Below are positions 1 through 8,188 of a stretch of 64,000 nucleotides of DNA, one piece after another. The notes beneath the pieces are model-generated. The model was not told where the DNA came from and did not search any database. It saw nothing but the letters and a program-made list of their open reading frames with translations. How positions within the stretch are numbered: position 1 is the first letter of the stretch; each line of letters starts with the position of its first letter. Source of the DNA: Neisseria mucosa (GTDB lineage: Bacteria > Pseudomonadota > Gammaproteobacteria > Burkholderiales > Neisseriaceae); the NCBI RefSeq assembly GCF_003044445.1, contig NZ_POWX01000009.1, positions 1 to 64,000 of the forward strand, given 5' to 3'. The translations under genes were made by a program, and so were the position numbers.

Positions 1-1
1 G

Positions 2-1600
2 AACACCCCGCCCGCCCCCGCCGAACTTGCCCACGTGATTGAAACTCATCCCGTGCCGCTGCATCTGATTGCCTGTCTGAGCGAAAACCGCATGCCCGAT
101 TTTCCTTTGTCCAATGCACCGACCGAGTTGGAAGGTCGTCTGAAAACCCGCCTCGACCAAGCCGTAAAATGCCTTCAGTTCAACAACGTCAACTTTCTGG
201 AAAACCTGCTGCCCGACATACATCTCTGGCTTGTCCCGCCGCACCGCGCCGACAGCCTGCACGAACATTTCGACCGTATCGAATGGCAGACCGAAGCCGT
301 ACCTCAAGCCGCGCCCAAGCCCGTCAAACCTTGGTTCAGACGACCTCAAGCCACCACTCCGCCCGAACACGCGCTGATTATCGGCGCGGGCATAGCCGGC
401 GCCGCGACCGCGCGCAAACTGGCGGAACACGGCGTGCGCGTTACCGTTTTGGAAGCGGGCAAAGCGGCGCAAGGCGGCAGCGGCAACCGCCAAGGGCTGC
501 TCTACGCCAAAATCTCGCCGCACGACACCGAGCAGACCGAACTGCTGTTGGCAGGCTACGGCTACACCCGCCGCCTGCTGCAAGACCTGTTGCCCGATTC
601 CGACGCATGGGGCGGCGACGGCGTGTTGCACCTCAATTTCGACGAAGCCGAACGCAAACGCAATCAGGCATTGGGTTTGCAGCAACATCACGCCCACCTT
701 TACCGCAGCGTGTCCGCCGACAAAGCCGCGCAAATCGCAGGCATAAACGTCTTTTCAGACGGCCTCTACTGGCCGCAGGGCGTATGGCTGAACCCGCCCG
801 CCGTCGTCCGCGCCTTGCTGAATCATCCGCTGATTACGTTGCACGAAGACACGCCCTTATCCTCCGCCGAATACGACGGCGCAAACTGGACGGCACACAC
901 GCCGCGCGGCAGCTTCAGCGCACGCTGCATCATTTACTGCATGGGCGCGCACAGCCCGAACGCCGCCGACGCCAACGTCTCCGCCCTGCCGTTCCGCCAA
1001 ATCCGCGGGCAAACCGGCGTAGCGGCGGCAAGCGGTTTTTCCAAACGCCTGCGCTGCGCCCTATCCGGCGAAAGCTACATCAGCCCGAGCTGGCAAGGGC
1101 AACACTGCTACGGCGCAACCTTCGTCCTCAACAGCGACGACGACGCTTGGCACCCGCACGAAGAAACCGCCAACCGCGCCGCCCTGCAACAACTCAACCC
1201 GCCATTGGCGCAATCATTGTTTGAGCAAAACCCGCTTCGCTCGGTTTCAGACGACCTCTCTGCACCGCCGCAAGGCCATGCCACCCTGCGCTGCGACAGT
1301 CCCGACCACCTGCCCGTCGTCGGCGCGCTTGGCAACATCGCCGCCATGCAGACCGCCTACGCCAAACTCGCGTTGGACAAAAACTACCGCCTCGACAACA
1401 TCCCCTGTCCCTACCTGCCGAACGCCTACATCAACACCGCCCACGGCACGCGCGGTCTCGCCACCGCCCCCGTCTGCGCCGCCGCCATTGCCGCCGACAT
1501 CCTTGGTTTGCCCCAGCCGCTGTCCCAACGCCTGCGTACCGCCCTGCACCCCAACCGCGCCGTCATCCGCGCCATCGTGCGGCAGCAGCCTTTGCTTTGA
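2..1600 (+). CDS. mnmC: FAD-dependent MnmC-type tRNA cmnm5s2U34 oxidoreductase, 5' end outside the window
   Basis: Probable FAD-dependent oxidoreductase removing the carboxymethyl group from cmnm5(s2)U at the tRNA wobble position. The frame is open to the left edge, so the gene starts outside the window; 532 residues are visible. A dinucleotide-binding motif IIGAGIAGAATARKL lies near nt 371-415. It is followed by the family-typical SGNRQGLLYAKISPHD and, near the C terminus, by DHLPVVGALG and NTAHGTRGLATAPVCA. About 120 residues precede the FAD domain and do not show an obvious methyltransferase signature, so the bifunctional E. coli architecture is not established here. Other FAD/glycine-oxidase-like proteins are the alternative, but the NRQG motif favours MnmC. 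Confidence 0.82.
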   Translation, partial: NTPPAPAELAHVIETHPVPLHLIACLSENRMPDFPLSNAPTELEGRLKTRLDQAVKCLQFNNVNFLENLLPDIHLWLVPPHRADSLHEHFDRIEWQTEAVPQAAPKPVKPWFRRPQATTPPEHALIIGAGIAGAATARKLAEHGVRVTVLEAGKAAQGGSGNRQGLLYAKISPHDTEQTELLLAGYGYTRRLLQDLLPDSDAWGGDGVLHLNFDEAERKRNQALGLQQHHAHLYRSVSADKAAQIAGINVFSDGLYWPQGVWLNPPAVVRALLNHPLITLHEDTPLSSAEYDGANWTAHTPRGSFSARCIIYCMGAHSPNAADANVSALPFRQIRGQTGVAAASGFSKRLRCALSGESYISPSWQGQHCYGATFVLNSDDDAWHPHEETANRAALQQLNPPLAQSLFEQNPLRSVSDDLSAPPQGHATLRCDSPDHLPVVGALGNIAAMQTAYAKLALDKNYRLDNIPCPYLPNAYINTAHGTRGLATAPVCAAAIAADILGLPQPLSQRLRTALHPNRAVIRAIVRQQPLL

Positions 1601-1608
1601 TGCGCAAG

Positions 1609-1670
1609 AGGTCGTCTGAAAGCGGATAAAGCACGTTCGCCCAAACATGAAGACGAGTTTTCAGACGACC
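1609..1670. repeat. Inverted pair of DNA uptake sequences after mnmC
   Basis: AGGTCGTCTGAAA at 1609-1621 faces a second copy ending in ACGACCC (last base differs) at 1658-1670. The 36-base loop is long for a terminator, so termination is uncertain. The stretch 1671-1850 is A+T-rich and shows no gene. Confidence 0.75.
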
Positions 1671-1850
1671 CCGGCACGACAACAACAAAGCACCCATAAA
1701 ATCATAAAAATATTAACAACCTGTTTTCAAAAATATCTTTCTTAACTTTAAAACCCAAAATTTACATATAAATATCAACCTCTCCCCTTGTTCATTTATA
1801 TATTTCGTTTAAAATACCGACCTAAACAACCACTATTCTATATAGATAAA

Positions 1851-2516
1851 ATGCGTCATTACGGAACCATCATCCGCTGGAACGACAACCGGAGGTTCGG
1901 AGCCATCCGGGAAGAAAACATGGGCAAGGAAATATTCGCCCCGCTCTCCGCCTTCACCACGCTGCCGCACCCGCCCGCCGAAGGCCAGCGCGTATCATTT
2001 GAAATTATCAAAGGCAGACGCGGACGCGATGAAGCGGAAAACATCTGCTTCGCTTCCGACTGCATCGGCGAAGCCGACTTTTTCGGCCCCGAGCCCGAGC
2101 CTTTTAAAGCAGCCTTTTCCAAACTCCTGTGGATCATCCCCGTCATTGCCCTCTTTGCCGCAGGCGGATGGTTCGGCTGGAACTATTGGCAGGAATACCG
2201 CCGTCAGGCACAGGAAGCAACAGCGGCTGCACCGGTTACAATGGTGTCCGAAGTTGCCGAAAAGATGAAAGCCGAACGCAAGGCATGGAAAGACGCGGCA
2301 AGCGGGCGTACTGCTTTCAAACACGGTTCAACTGCTTCAACCGGCTCCGCTGCTACCACTGGCACTACCACTGCATTCAAATGCGACGGCCGTCAGCACT
2401 GTTCTCAAATGAATTCTTTGGAAGAGGCAGAATTTTTTATCAAAAACTGCCCAAATACCAAAATGGACGGTGATCATGACGGTATTCCGTGTGAAAACGA
2501 CAGCCGTTGGCATTAA
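1851..2516 (+). CDS. Cold-shock domain / transmembrane / excalibur calcium-binding protein
   Basis: Protein of 221 residues with an unusual domain order. Residues 1-65 resemble a cold-shock nucleic-acid-binding fold (GTIIRWNDNRRFGAI, then EIFAPLSAF). A single hydrophobic segment (LLWIIPVIALFAAGGWFGW) follows near residue 90. The last 46 residues are an excalibur domain with paired cysteines and the DGDHDGIPCE calcium loop. Topology suggests a cytoplasmic cold-shock part and a periplasmic excalibur part. The start at 1851 is chosen because the cold-shock fold begins immediately after it; the frame is open further upstream to 1788. Role unknown; related proteins are annotated in Neisseria only by domain. 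Confidence 0.8.
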   Translation: MRHYGTIIRWNDNRRFGAIREENMGKEIFAPLSAFTTLPHPPAEGQRVSFEIIKGRRGRDEAENICFASDCIGEADFFGPEPEPFKAAFSKLLWIIPVIALFAAGGWFGWNYWQEYRRQAQEATAAAPVTMVSEVAEKMKAERKAWKDAASGRTAFKHGSTASTGSAATTGTTTAFKCDGRQHCSQMNSLEEAEFFIKNCPNTKMDGDHDGIPCENDSRWH

Positions 2517-2530
2517 TCGCCCACAATGCA

Positions 2531-2567
2531 AAAAGGTCGTCTGAAAATGTTTTTCAGACGACCTTTT
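2531..2567. terminator. DUS-pair terminator
   Basis: AGGTCGTCTGAAA (2534-2546) and its inverse (2552-2564) form a tight hairpin with a 5-base loop and a following T-run. It separates the excalibur gene from waaF. Confidence 0.85.
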
Positions 2568-2611
2568 TAAATCGGCTACAATATCGCGCAATACAAACCT
2601 ACCCTACCACC

Positions 2612-3637
2612 ATGTCCAAAAAAATCCTCATCATCACCCCAAGCTGGATCGGCGACTGCGTCATGACCCAGCCGCTTTACCGCCGCCTGCACGAACTCCA
2701 TCCCGGCTGCACCATAGACGCATTCGCGCCCCAATGGTCGATGGCGGTATTCGAGCGTATGCCCGAAATCAGCCGCGTTATTGAAAACCCGTTCGGACAC
2801 GGCGCGTTGGAACTGAAAAAACGCTGGCGAATCGGGCGCGAACTGGGCAAACAAGGTTACGACCAAGTCATCGTTCTGCCCGGCTCGCTCAAATCCGCCC
2901 TCATCGCCTTCGCCACCGGCATCAAACAACGCACCGGCTACGTCGGCGAATCACGCTATCTGCTGCTCAACGACATTCGCAAGCTCGACAAAGCCGCCCT
3001 ACCCCTGATGGTTGACCGCTACACCGCCCTCGCCCATCCGACGCAGGCGGATTTCAACGGACATTCCGATAACCCGCGTTTCACCATTTCCCCCGAAAGC
3101 CGCGCCGCCGCCCTTGCCAAATACGGCTTGAACACTGACAAACCCGTTCTCGCATTCTGTCCGGGCGCGGAATACGGCCCCGCCAAACGCTGGCCCGCAC
3201 GCCATTTCGCCGAACTCGGCAACCGCTATCTGGCAGAAGGCTGGCAGGTTTGGCTCTTTGGTTCGCAAAAAGATTTCGACATCGCCGAAGAAATCAACCG
3301 ACTTTCAGACGGCCTCTGCACCAACCTCTGCGGCAAAACCAACCTTTCCGAAGCGATTGACCTGCTTTCCTGCGCCGACACCGTCGTCTGCAACGACAGC
3401 GGCCTGATGCACCTCGCCGCCGCACTCGACCGCAAACTTGTCGCCGCCTACGGCTCCTCCAGCCCCGACCACACCCCGCCCTTGAGCCAAAAAGCCAAAA
3501 TCGTCAGCCTGCACCTCGAATGCTCGCCCTGCTTCAAACGCGAATGCCCGTTAGGACACACCGACTGCCTGAACAAACTCACGCCGGACATGGTTCAAAA
3601 AGCGGCGGAGGAATTGGCGGAAACGGAATCCAAGTAA
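2612..3637 (+). CDS. waaF: ADP-heptose:LPS heptosyltransferase II
   Basis: Adds the second L-glycero-D-manno-heptose to the inner core of lipooligosaccharide at the cytoplasmic face of the inner membrane. The 341-residue length is normal for the glycosyltransferase 9 family. The N terminus KILIITPSWIGDCVMTQPL is characteristic of WaaF. FCPGAEYGPAKRWPARHFA and VVCNDSGLMHLAAAL are the conserved nucleotide-sugar binding segments. The ATG at 2612 gives the family N terminus, although the frame is open further upstream through the DUS hairpin. Stands alone between a DUS terminator and a repeat element. Confidence 0.96.
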   Translation: MSKKILIITPSWIGDCVMTQPLYRRLHELHPGCTIDAFAPQWSMAVFERMPEISRVIENPFGHGALELKKRWRIGRELGKQGYDQVIVLPGSLKSALIAFATGIKQRTGYVGESRYLLLNDIRKLDKAALPLMVDRYTALAHPTQADFNGHSDNPRFTISPESRAAALAKYGLNTDKPVLAFCPGAEYGPAKRWPARHFAELGNRYLAEGWQVWLFGSQKDFDIAEEINRLSDGLCTNLCGKTNLSEAIDLLSCADTVVCNDSGLMHLAAALDRKLVAAYGSSSPDHTPPLSQKAKIVSLHLECSPCFKRECPLGHTDCLNKLTPDMVQKAAEELAETESK

Positions 3638-3647
3638 ATACGGCAAA

Positions 3648-3660
3648 AGGCCGTCTGAAA
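3648..3660 (+). repeat. Variant DNA uptake sequence (AG-DUS spelling)
   Basis: AGGCCGTCTGAAA, with C in place of the T that dominates in this window. A second copy of the same spelling, inverted, overlaps the spoT start at 43324-43336. Confidence 0.85.
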
Positions 3661-3700
3661 CCTGCTTCCCAAAGCAGATTAAAATAAATGGCAATACCCA

Positions 3701-3808
3701 TGCCGTCATTCCCGCGCAGGCGGGAATCCAGACCTTGATTTTTAGGAATGTTTAAAGATTGGTAAGGCTTGAAATCTCTGGATTCCCGCCTGCGCGGGAA
3801 TGACGGCA
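3701..3808. repeat. NIME element bounded by two dRS3 repeats
   Basis: Two 20-bp dRS3 copies (ATTCCC-N8-GGGAAT) lie at 3708-3727 and 3782-3801. They form the core of a perfect 32-bp inverted repeat, 3701-3732 with 3777-3808, enclosing a 44-bp spacer. This is the organisation of neisserial intergenic mosaic elements. It sits in the waaF-proA intergenic gap. Confidence 0.92.
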
Positions 3809-4133
3809 TAGAGGCTTCTTATTTTCCTTCATCCTATCTTTTCAAACAGAAGTAGCGTGGGCTTTGCCCACGAAATCTACCCATTCCCGATACGTTGTTT
3901 ATCCACCATCGTTATTCCCGTCCCTGCCTATGCGGAAGTCTGAATAAATGCCCGACTAACTGTCTCCTGAAACCCACTTCCAAATTTTCAGACGACCTTT
4001 CCACCATTGACCTCGAAACTCCATACTGCCGTGAAACAAACCGCAAGTTAGCCGCCTCCACCCTGTTTTGTATTGAATTCCCGTTCAGACGACCTTATCA
4101 TCAACCCATTCCCACTTTCCCCGCAGAAATACC
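3809..4133. other. Intergenic region before proA
   Basis: No convincing gene. It holds a short perfect palindrome, CGTGGGC-TTT-GCCCACG, at 3856-3872 that could be a terminator stem or small repeat. Two inverse-orientation DUS copies lie near 3986-3998 and 4084-4095. An open frame runs through 3895-4326, but it overlaps proA and its predicted protein resembles no family. Confidence 0.6.
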
Positions 4134-5393
4134 ATGCAAAACATTCAAGACTATGTCCGCCGCACTGCGTCCGCCGCCAAGCAGGCTTCCTATACTGTCG
4201 CTGCCGCCGAAACCGCGCAAAAAAACGCTGCGCTCCTGCGCACCGCCGAACTCATCAGACACCATCAAACCGCCATCCTCGCCGCCAACGCCCAAGACAT
4301 GGAACAGGCCGCGCAGAAAGGTTTAAACGACGCCCTGCTCGACCGCCTGCGGCTGACCGAAAAAACCATAGACGCCATGTGCGAAGGTTTGCGCCAGATT
4401 GCCGCCCTACCCGACCCCGTCGGTGAAATGGACGAATTCCGCACCCGCGAAAACGGCCTGCAAATCGGCAAAATGCGCGTCCCGCTGGGCGTTGTCGGCA
4501 TCATTTACGAATCCCGCCCCAACGTAACCGTCGATGCCGCCGCCCTCTGCCTCAAGTCCGGCAACGCCTGTGTCCTGCGCGGCGGCAGCGAAGCCTTCAA
4601 CAGCAATATGGCGCTCTCCAAACTGATTACGCAGGCATTAGTTGAAAACGGCCTGCCCGCAGCAGCCGTCAGCCTGATTGAAAACACCGACCGCGAAAGC
4701 GTCGGCGCCATGCTGCAAAGTCCCAAGTTTATCGACGTCGTCATTCCGCGCGGCGGCAAGTCGCTGGTTTCCCGCATCGCTGCCGAAGCCCGTGTACCCG
4801 TTATCAAACACCTCGACGGCATCTGCCACGTCTATATCGACCGCGCCGCCGACACCGACAAAGCCGTCAACATCGCCTTCAACGCCAAAACCTCGCGCTA
4901 CGGCACCTGCAACACCATGGAAACCCTGCTCGTCCACCAAAGCCGAGCCGCCGAAATCCTGCCCGTATTGGCAGAAAAATACGCCACCCGCAACGTCGAG
5001 CTGCGCGGCTGCCCGCGTACCCTGTCCATCCTGCCCCACATTCAGACGGCCTCCGAAGAAGACTGGGACACCGAATACCTCGCCCCCATCCTCTCCGTCA
5101 AAATCGTTGACAGCCTCGAAGAAGCCGTCGCCCACATCAACACCCACGGCAGCCACCACACCGACAGCATCGTAACCGAATCCTACTCCGACGCCCGCAC
5201 CTTCCTGCGCACGGTCGACAGCGCCAGCGTCATGGTCAATGCCTCCACCCGCTTCGCCGACGGCTTCGAATACGGCCTCGGCGCGGAAATCGGCATTTCC
5301 ACCGACAAAATCCACGTCCGCGGCCCCGTCGGTCTGCACGGGCTGACTTCGCAGAAATGGATAGTGTTGGGCGACGGGCAGGTACGTTCGTAA
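4134..5393 (+). CDS. proA: Gamma-glutamyl phosphate reductase
   Basis: Second step of proline biosynthesis: NADPH-dependent reduction of gamma-glutamyl phosphate to glutamate semialdehyde in the cytoplasm. The 419-residue length matches the family. Conserved segments include VGIIYESRPNVTVDA, CLKSGNACVLRGGSEA, the nucleophilic cysteine in SRYGTCNTMETLLVH, and ADGFEYGLGAEIGIST near the C terminus. proB is not adjacent, so the proline genes are split at this locus. Followed by a DUS-pair terminator. Confidence 0.98.
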   Translation: MQNIQDYVRRTASAAKQASYTVAAAETAQKNAALLRTAELIRHHQTAILAANAQDMEQAAQKGLNDALLDRLRLTEKTIDAMCEGLRQIAALPDPVGEMDEFRTRENGLQIGKMRVPLGVVGIIYESRPNVTVDAAALCLKSGNACVLRGGSEAFNSNMALSKLITQALVENGLPAAAVSLIENTDRESVGAMLQSPKFIDVVIPRGGKSLVSRIAAEARVPVIKHLDGICHVYIDRAADTDKAVNIAFNAKTSRYGTCNTMETLLVHQSRAAEILPVLAEKYATRNVELRGCPRTLSILPHIQTASEEDWDTEYLAPILSVKIVDSLEEAVAHINTHGSHHTDSIVTESYSDARTFLRTVDSASVMVNASTRFADGFEYGLGAEIGISTDKIHVRGPVGLHGLTSQKWIVLGDGQVRS

Positions 5394-5422
5394 TCCATCA
5401 CTTTCTTGAGTGATAAAACGAC

Positions 5423-5460
5423 AAAAGGTCGTCTGAAAAACAGTTTTCAGACGACCTTTT
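5423..5460. terminator. DUS-pair terminator after proA
   Basis: A 17-base stem AAAAGGTCGTCTGAAAA pairs with its complement across a short loop. Confidence 0.87.
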
Positions 5461-5681
5461 CAGTTTTACTTTCCCTATTATCGGCACACCAAATGTTTCA
5501 CCTAATTATTTCTAATTTTAAATTAACATATTAAACAATATATTAAATTATTACATCTTCTCCGTTATTGTTTTCCCCGATACAATCGACATCATGCCAT
5601 ATAAGAAAAATCTATTTAATGTCAAATAGATATAAATTTATTATTCACTCTTCCCATCCATTTTTCCACAGGAGAACTATT
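5461..5681. other. A+T-rich leader region of the RTX gene
   Basis: Strongly A+T-rich (runs of TTAAATTAACATATTAAACA type at 5515-5560), unlike the flanking core genes. No clear -35/-10 pair was identified. A good Shine-Dalgarno AGGAGA at 5670-5675 precedes the RTX start codon at 5682. Confidence 0.55.
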
Positions 5682-7652
5682 ATGGCTGATACATTGCTTT
5701 CTTTAAAAAACAACCAATCCGTCGTTATTACCGGTACGGACCGTAATGATACTTTATATGGTAGTACGGGACATACCATATTCTACGGTGGTTTAGGGAA
5801 CGATACTTATTACAGTAAAAATGCGGGCGATACCATCATTGAGCGTGAAAACGAAGGTCGCGATCTAATCTATAGCAGCACCGACTTTACCTTACCGGAA
5901 CATGTCGAAGATCTGGAGTTACAGGGCAACAGTATGTTAGGTATCGGCAATGATGCAGACAATGTTATATGGGGCAATTCCAACGGCAACCGTCTATATG
6001 GCAAAGGCGGCAATGATCTGATGCTTAGTGGAAATGGCAACGATTATCTATGGGGTGACGATGGTGATGACCGACTTGACGGACTAGGCGGCAACGACGT
6101 TCTGAATGGTGGAAGCGGAAACGATTTTCTATCTGGGCATGACGGGGAAGATATCTTATATGGCGGTACGGGTATCGACACCATGCTCGGAGGAAAGGGA
6201 AACGATACTTTCTATGTAGATAATGTAAAAGATACAGTCGTCGAAGACGCAGATGCAGGCTACGATACGATATACAGCAGTGTTACCTATACATTACCGA
6301 ACCAAGTTGAAAAACTGATTTTAGAAGGTAAAGACAATATCTTCGGCTTTGGCAACAATGCCGATAACAGCCTTATCGGCAACAGCGGCAATAATCGCTT
6401 GAGCGGCGGGCGCGGTAGCGACACACTCTATGGCATGGAAGGTAACGACCTATTAATGGGTGGTGATGATCGCGACGAACTTTACGGCGGACAAGGTGAT
6501 GACATCCTGCGCGGCGATGCAGGCAACGACCTGCTCGACGGAGGCTATGGCAACGATACTTTAGACGGCGGCAGCGGTGCAGACACTATGGCCGGCGGCT
6601 TGGGAAATGATGTCTATCATGTTGATAATGTAAACGATACGGTTATTGAGGAAACGAACGGCGGTATCGACACGATTTATAGCAGTGTTACCTATACCGC
6701 ACCAACCCACGTTGAAAACCTAACGCTGACAGGCAACGACAATACCTTCGCATTCGGCAACAACGCCGATAATATTCTGACGGGAAACAGCGGCAATAAC
6801 CGATTAAGCGGAGGACGCGGCAGCGACACGCTATACGGCAATGAAGGCAACGACCTGCTGATGGGTGGGGATGGTAACGACCATCTCTACGGCGGTAGCG
6901 GAGCTGACACCATGCGTGGCGATGATGGTCATGATAATTATTATGTGGACAATATCAATGATAAAGTGATTGAACGCTGGGGAGAAGGTGTCGATACGAT
7001 ATATAGTAGTGTTTCCTACACAATCCCAACCTACGTCGAACACCTGACCCTGACCGGCAGCAACAACACTTTCGGCATCGGCAATTACGACGACAATACC
7101 ATTACCGGCAACAGCGGCCACAATCAATTAAACGGGGATGGCGGCAATGATACCCTTTACGGCATGAGTGGAGACGACCTGTTGTCGGGCGGCAGCGGAA
7201 ACGACTATCTCTACGGCGGCGACGGGGATGACAGGCTGAATGGAGGAGACGGGATCGATTACCTCCACGGCGGCGACGGCAACGACTACCTCACAGGTGG
7301 TTCGGGCAGCGATACCATCGTTACAGGTGCAGGCAAAGATACCGTCGCTTTCTCCACCTCAGACATTCGCTACGGCAGTATAGACCGTATTACCGACTTC
7401 AACCCTTATATGGACAAGCTTGACCTGTCCGGTATGCGTTCCCTGCTAAGCGGCAGCGAAGCAAATGTGAGCTGGTCTGAACTGTTCGTCAAAAATCCTT
7501 ATTATTACGACACCGGCCGTTCTTACCTCGTCTTCGACTCTGTATCTCAAACCCTCGCCTACCGAGCGGCAGGTGCAAGCAGCAATACCGTGTTCGCCAA
7601 ATTTGACGACAGTCAGGCTGCTTGGCTGAGTGCATCTAATATCATTGGCTAA
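5682..7652 (+). CDS. RTX (hemolysin-type calcium-binding repeat) secreted protein
   Basis: Protein of 656 residues made almost wholly of GGxGxDxLx nonapeptides, which bind calcium in a parallel beta-roll. It has no N-terminal Sec signal. Its C terminus (AFSTSDIRYGSIDRITDF, then DKLDLSGM) resembles the serralysin-type C-terminal secretion domain, so type I secretion is inferred. The nonapeptide blocks alternate with four copies of a larger module (see repeat entry). No protease, lipase or acylated haemolysin domain is visible, so an activity cannot be named. The ATG at 5682 follows AGGAGA. A LapB-type exporter set lies downstream on the opposite strand (9764-14605) and is the likely exporter. 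Base composition is lower in G+C than in neighbouring core genes. Confidence 0.9.
   Translation: MADTLLSLKNNQSVVITGTDRNDTLYGSTGHTIFYGGLGNDTYYSKNAGDTIIERENEGRDLIYSSTDFTLPEHVEDLELQGNSMLGIGNDADNVIWGNSNGNRLYGKGGNDLMLSGNGNDYLWGDDGDDRLDGLGGNDVLNGGSGNDFLSGHDGEDILYGGTGIDTMLGGKGNDTFYVDNVKDTVVEDADAGYDTIYSSVTYTLPNQVEKLILEGKDNIFGFGNNADNSLIGNSGNNRLSGGRGSDTLYGMEGNDLLMGGDDRDELYGGQGDDILRGDAGNDLLDGGYGNDTLDGGSGADTMAGGLGNDVYHVDNVNDTVIEETNGGIDTIYSSVTYTAPTHVENLTLTGNDNTFAFGNNADNILTGNSGNNRLSGGRGSDTLYGNEGNDLLMGGDGNDHLYGGSGADTMRGDDGHDNYYVDNINDKVIERWGEGVDTIYSSVSYTIPTYVEHLTLTGSNNTFGIGNYDDNTITGNSGHNQLNGDGGNDTLYGMSGDDLLSGGSGNDYLYGGDGDDRLNGGDGIDYLHGGDGNDYLTGGSGSDTIVTGAGKDTVAFSTSDIRYGSIDRITDFNPYMDKLDLSGMRSLLSGSEANVSWSELFVKNPYYYDTGRSYLVFDSVSQTLAYRAAGASSNTVFAKFDDSQAAWLSASNIIG
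5797..7165 (+). repeat. Four internal modules of the RTX gene
   Basis: A module of the type GNDTYYxxNxxDTxIE, then IYSSVTYT, a VExLxLxG strand, GNNADN and GNSGNNRLSGG recurs. It begins near residues 39, 173, 308 and 416, giving spacings of about 135, 135 and 108 residues. Copies 2 and 3 are most alike. Short RTX nonapeptide runs of variable length lie between modules. Confidence 0.8.
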
Positions 7653-7875
7653 AAATTCACAGGGTAGAACTGAAAATTTGAAACAAATCTGCTTCTGAAA
7701 CTCAAAGTAAAGATTCAAGATAAAATGCAAAATTTAAAATTTTCTATTATTTTCAATGGATTGAGTTATTTTTTTGACAAAATAAGACACCGCTGTTATT
7801 AACAGTGCAGTCTATCCTGAATTAACTTAATAAAACGTCGTCTGAAACCTTATTGCAGTTTTCAGACGACGTTTT
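7653..7875. terminator. Region after the RTX gene with an AC-variant DUS hairpin
   Basis: An inverted pair of the variant ACGTCGTCTGAAA lies at 7835-7847 and 7860-7872. It forms a hairpin with T-rich flanks and probably terminates RTX transcription. The preceding 170 bases are A+T-rich with no gene. Confidence 0.7.
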
Positions 7876-7904
7876 CGTATTGTTTTATCTGGAATTTCTC
7901 TTAG

Positions 7905-8010
7905 TATAGTGGATTAACTTTAAACCAGTAGGCGTTGCCTCGCCTTGCCGTACTATTTGTACTGTCTGCGGCTTCGTCGCCTTGTCCTGATTTAAATTTA
8001 ATCCACTATA
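7905..8010. repeat. Correia repeat-enclosed element, 106-bp internally deleted form
   Basis: Begins TATAGTGGATTAACTTTAAA and ends in the inverse TTTAATCCACTATA. It is exactly 106 bp and lacks the central ~50 bp present in the three longer copies of this window. That is the known short form, which has lost the IHF-binding core. Confidence 0.93.
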
Positions 8011-8121
8011 AAATAGGCTTTAGCCTATGAAAAAACTTACAGCTTAAGCTGACTCATATTAAGACAACAACTGCCTTATATTTAGTAACCATGACTTACA
8101 TGCTATTGAGCAACTATTCTC

Positions 8122-8168
8122 TAAACGTCGTCTGAAAAACTCTGCTTCGGTTTTTCAGACGACCTCTT
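8122..8168. terminator. Mixed DUS-pair terminator between RTX locus and cysN
   Basis: One arm is the AC variant (8125-8137), the other the standard form (8153-8165). It can serve cysN, which ends at 8189 on the minus strand. Bases 8011-8121 show no gene. Confidence 0.75.
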
Positions 8169-8188
8169 CAATTCAAGATGCCCTTGTT

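Noticed and set aside
169..1224. A 351-codon arginine-rich frame overlapping mnmC
   Set aside because: Out-of-frame reading of mnmC; extreme arginine content and no domain.
3895..4326. Possible small gene before proA
   Set aside because: It overlaps proA out of frame and carries a DUS in its middle; low-complexity proline-rich end.
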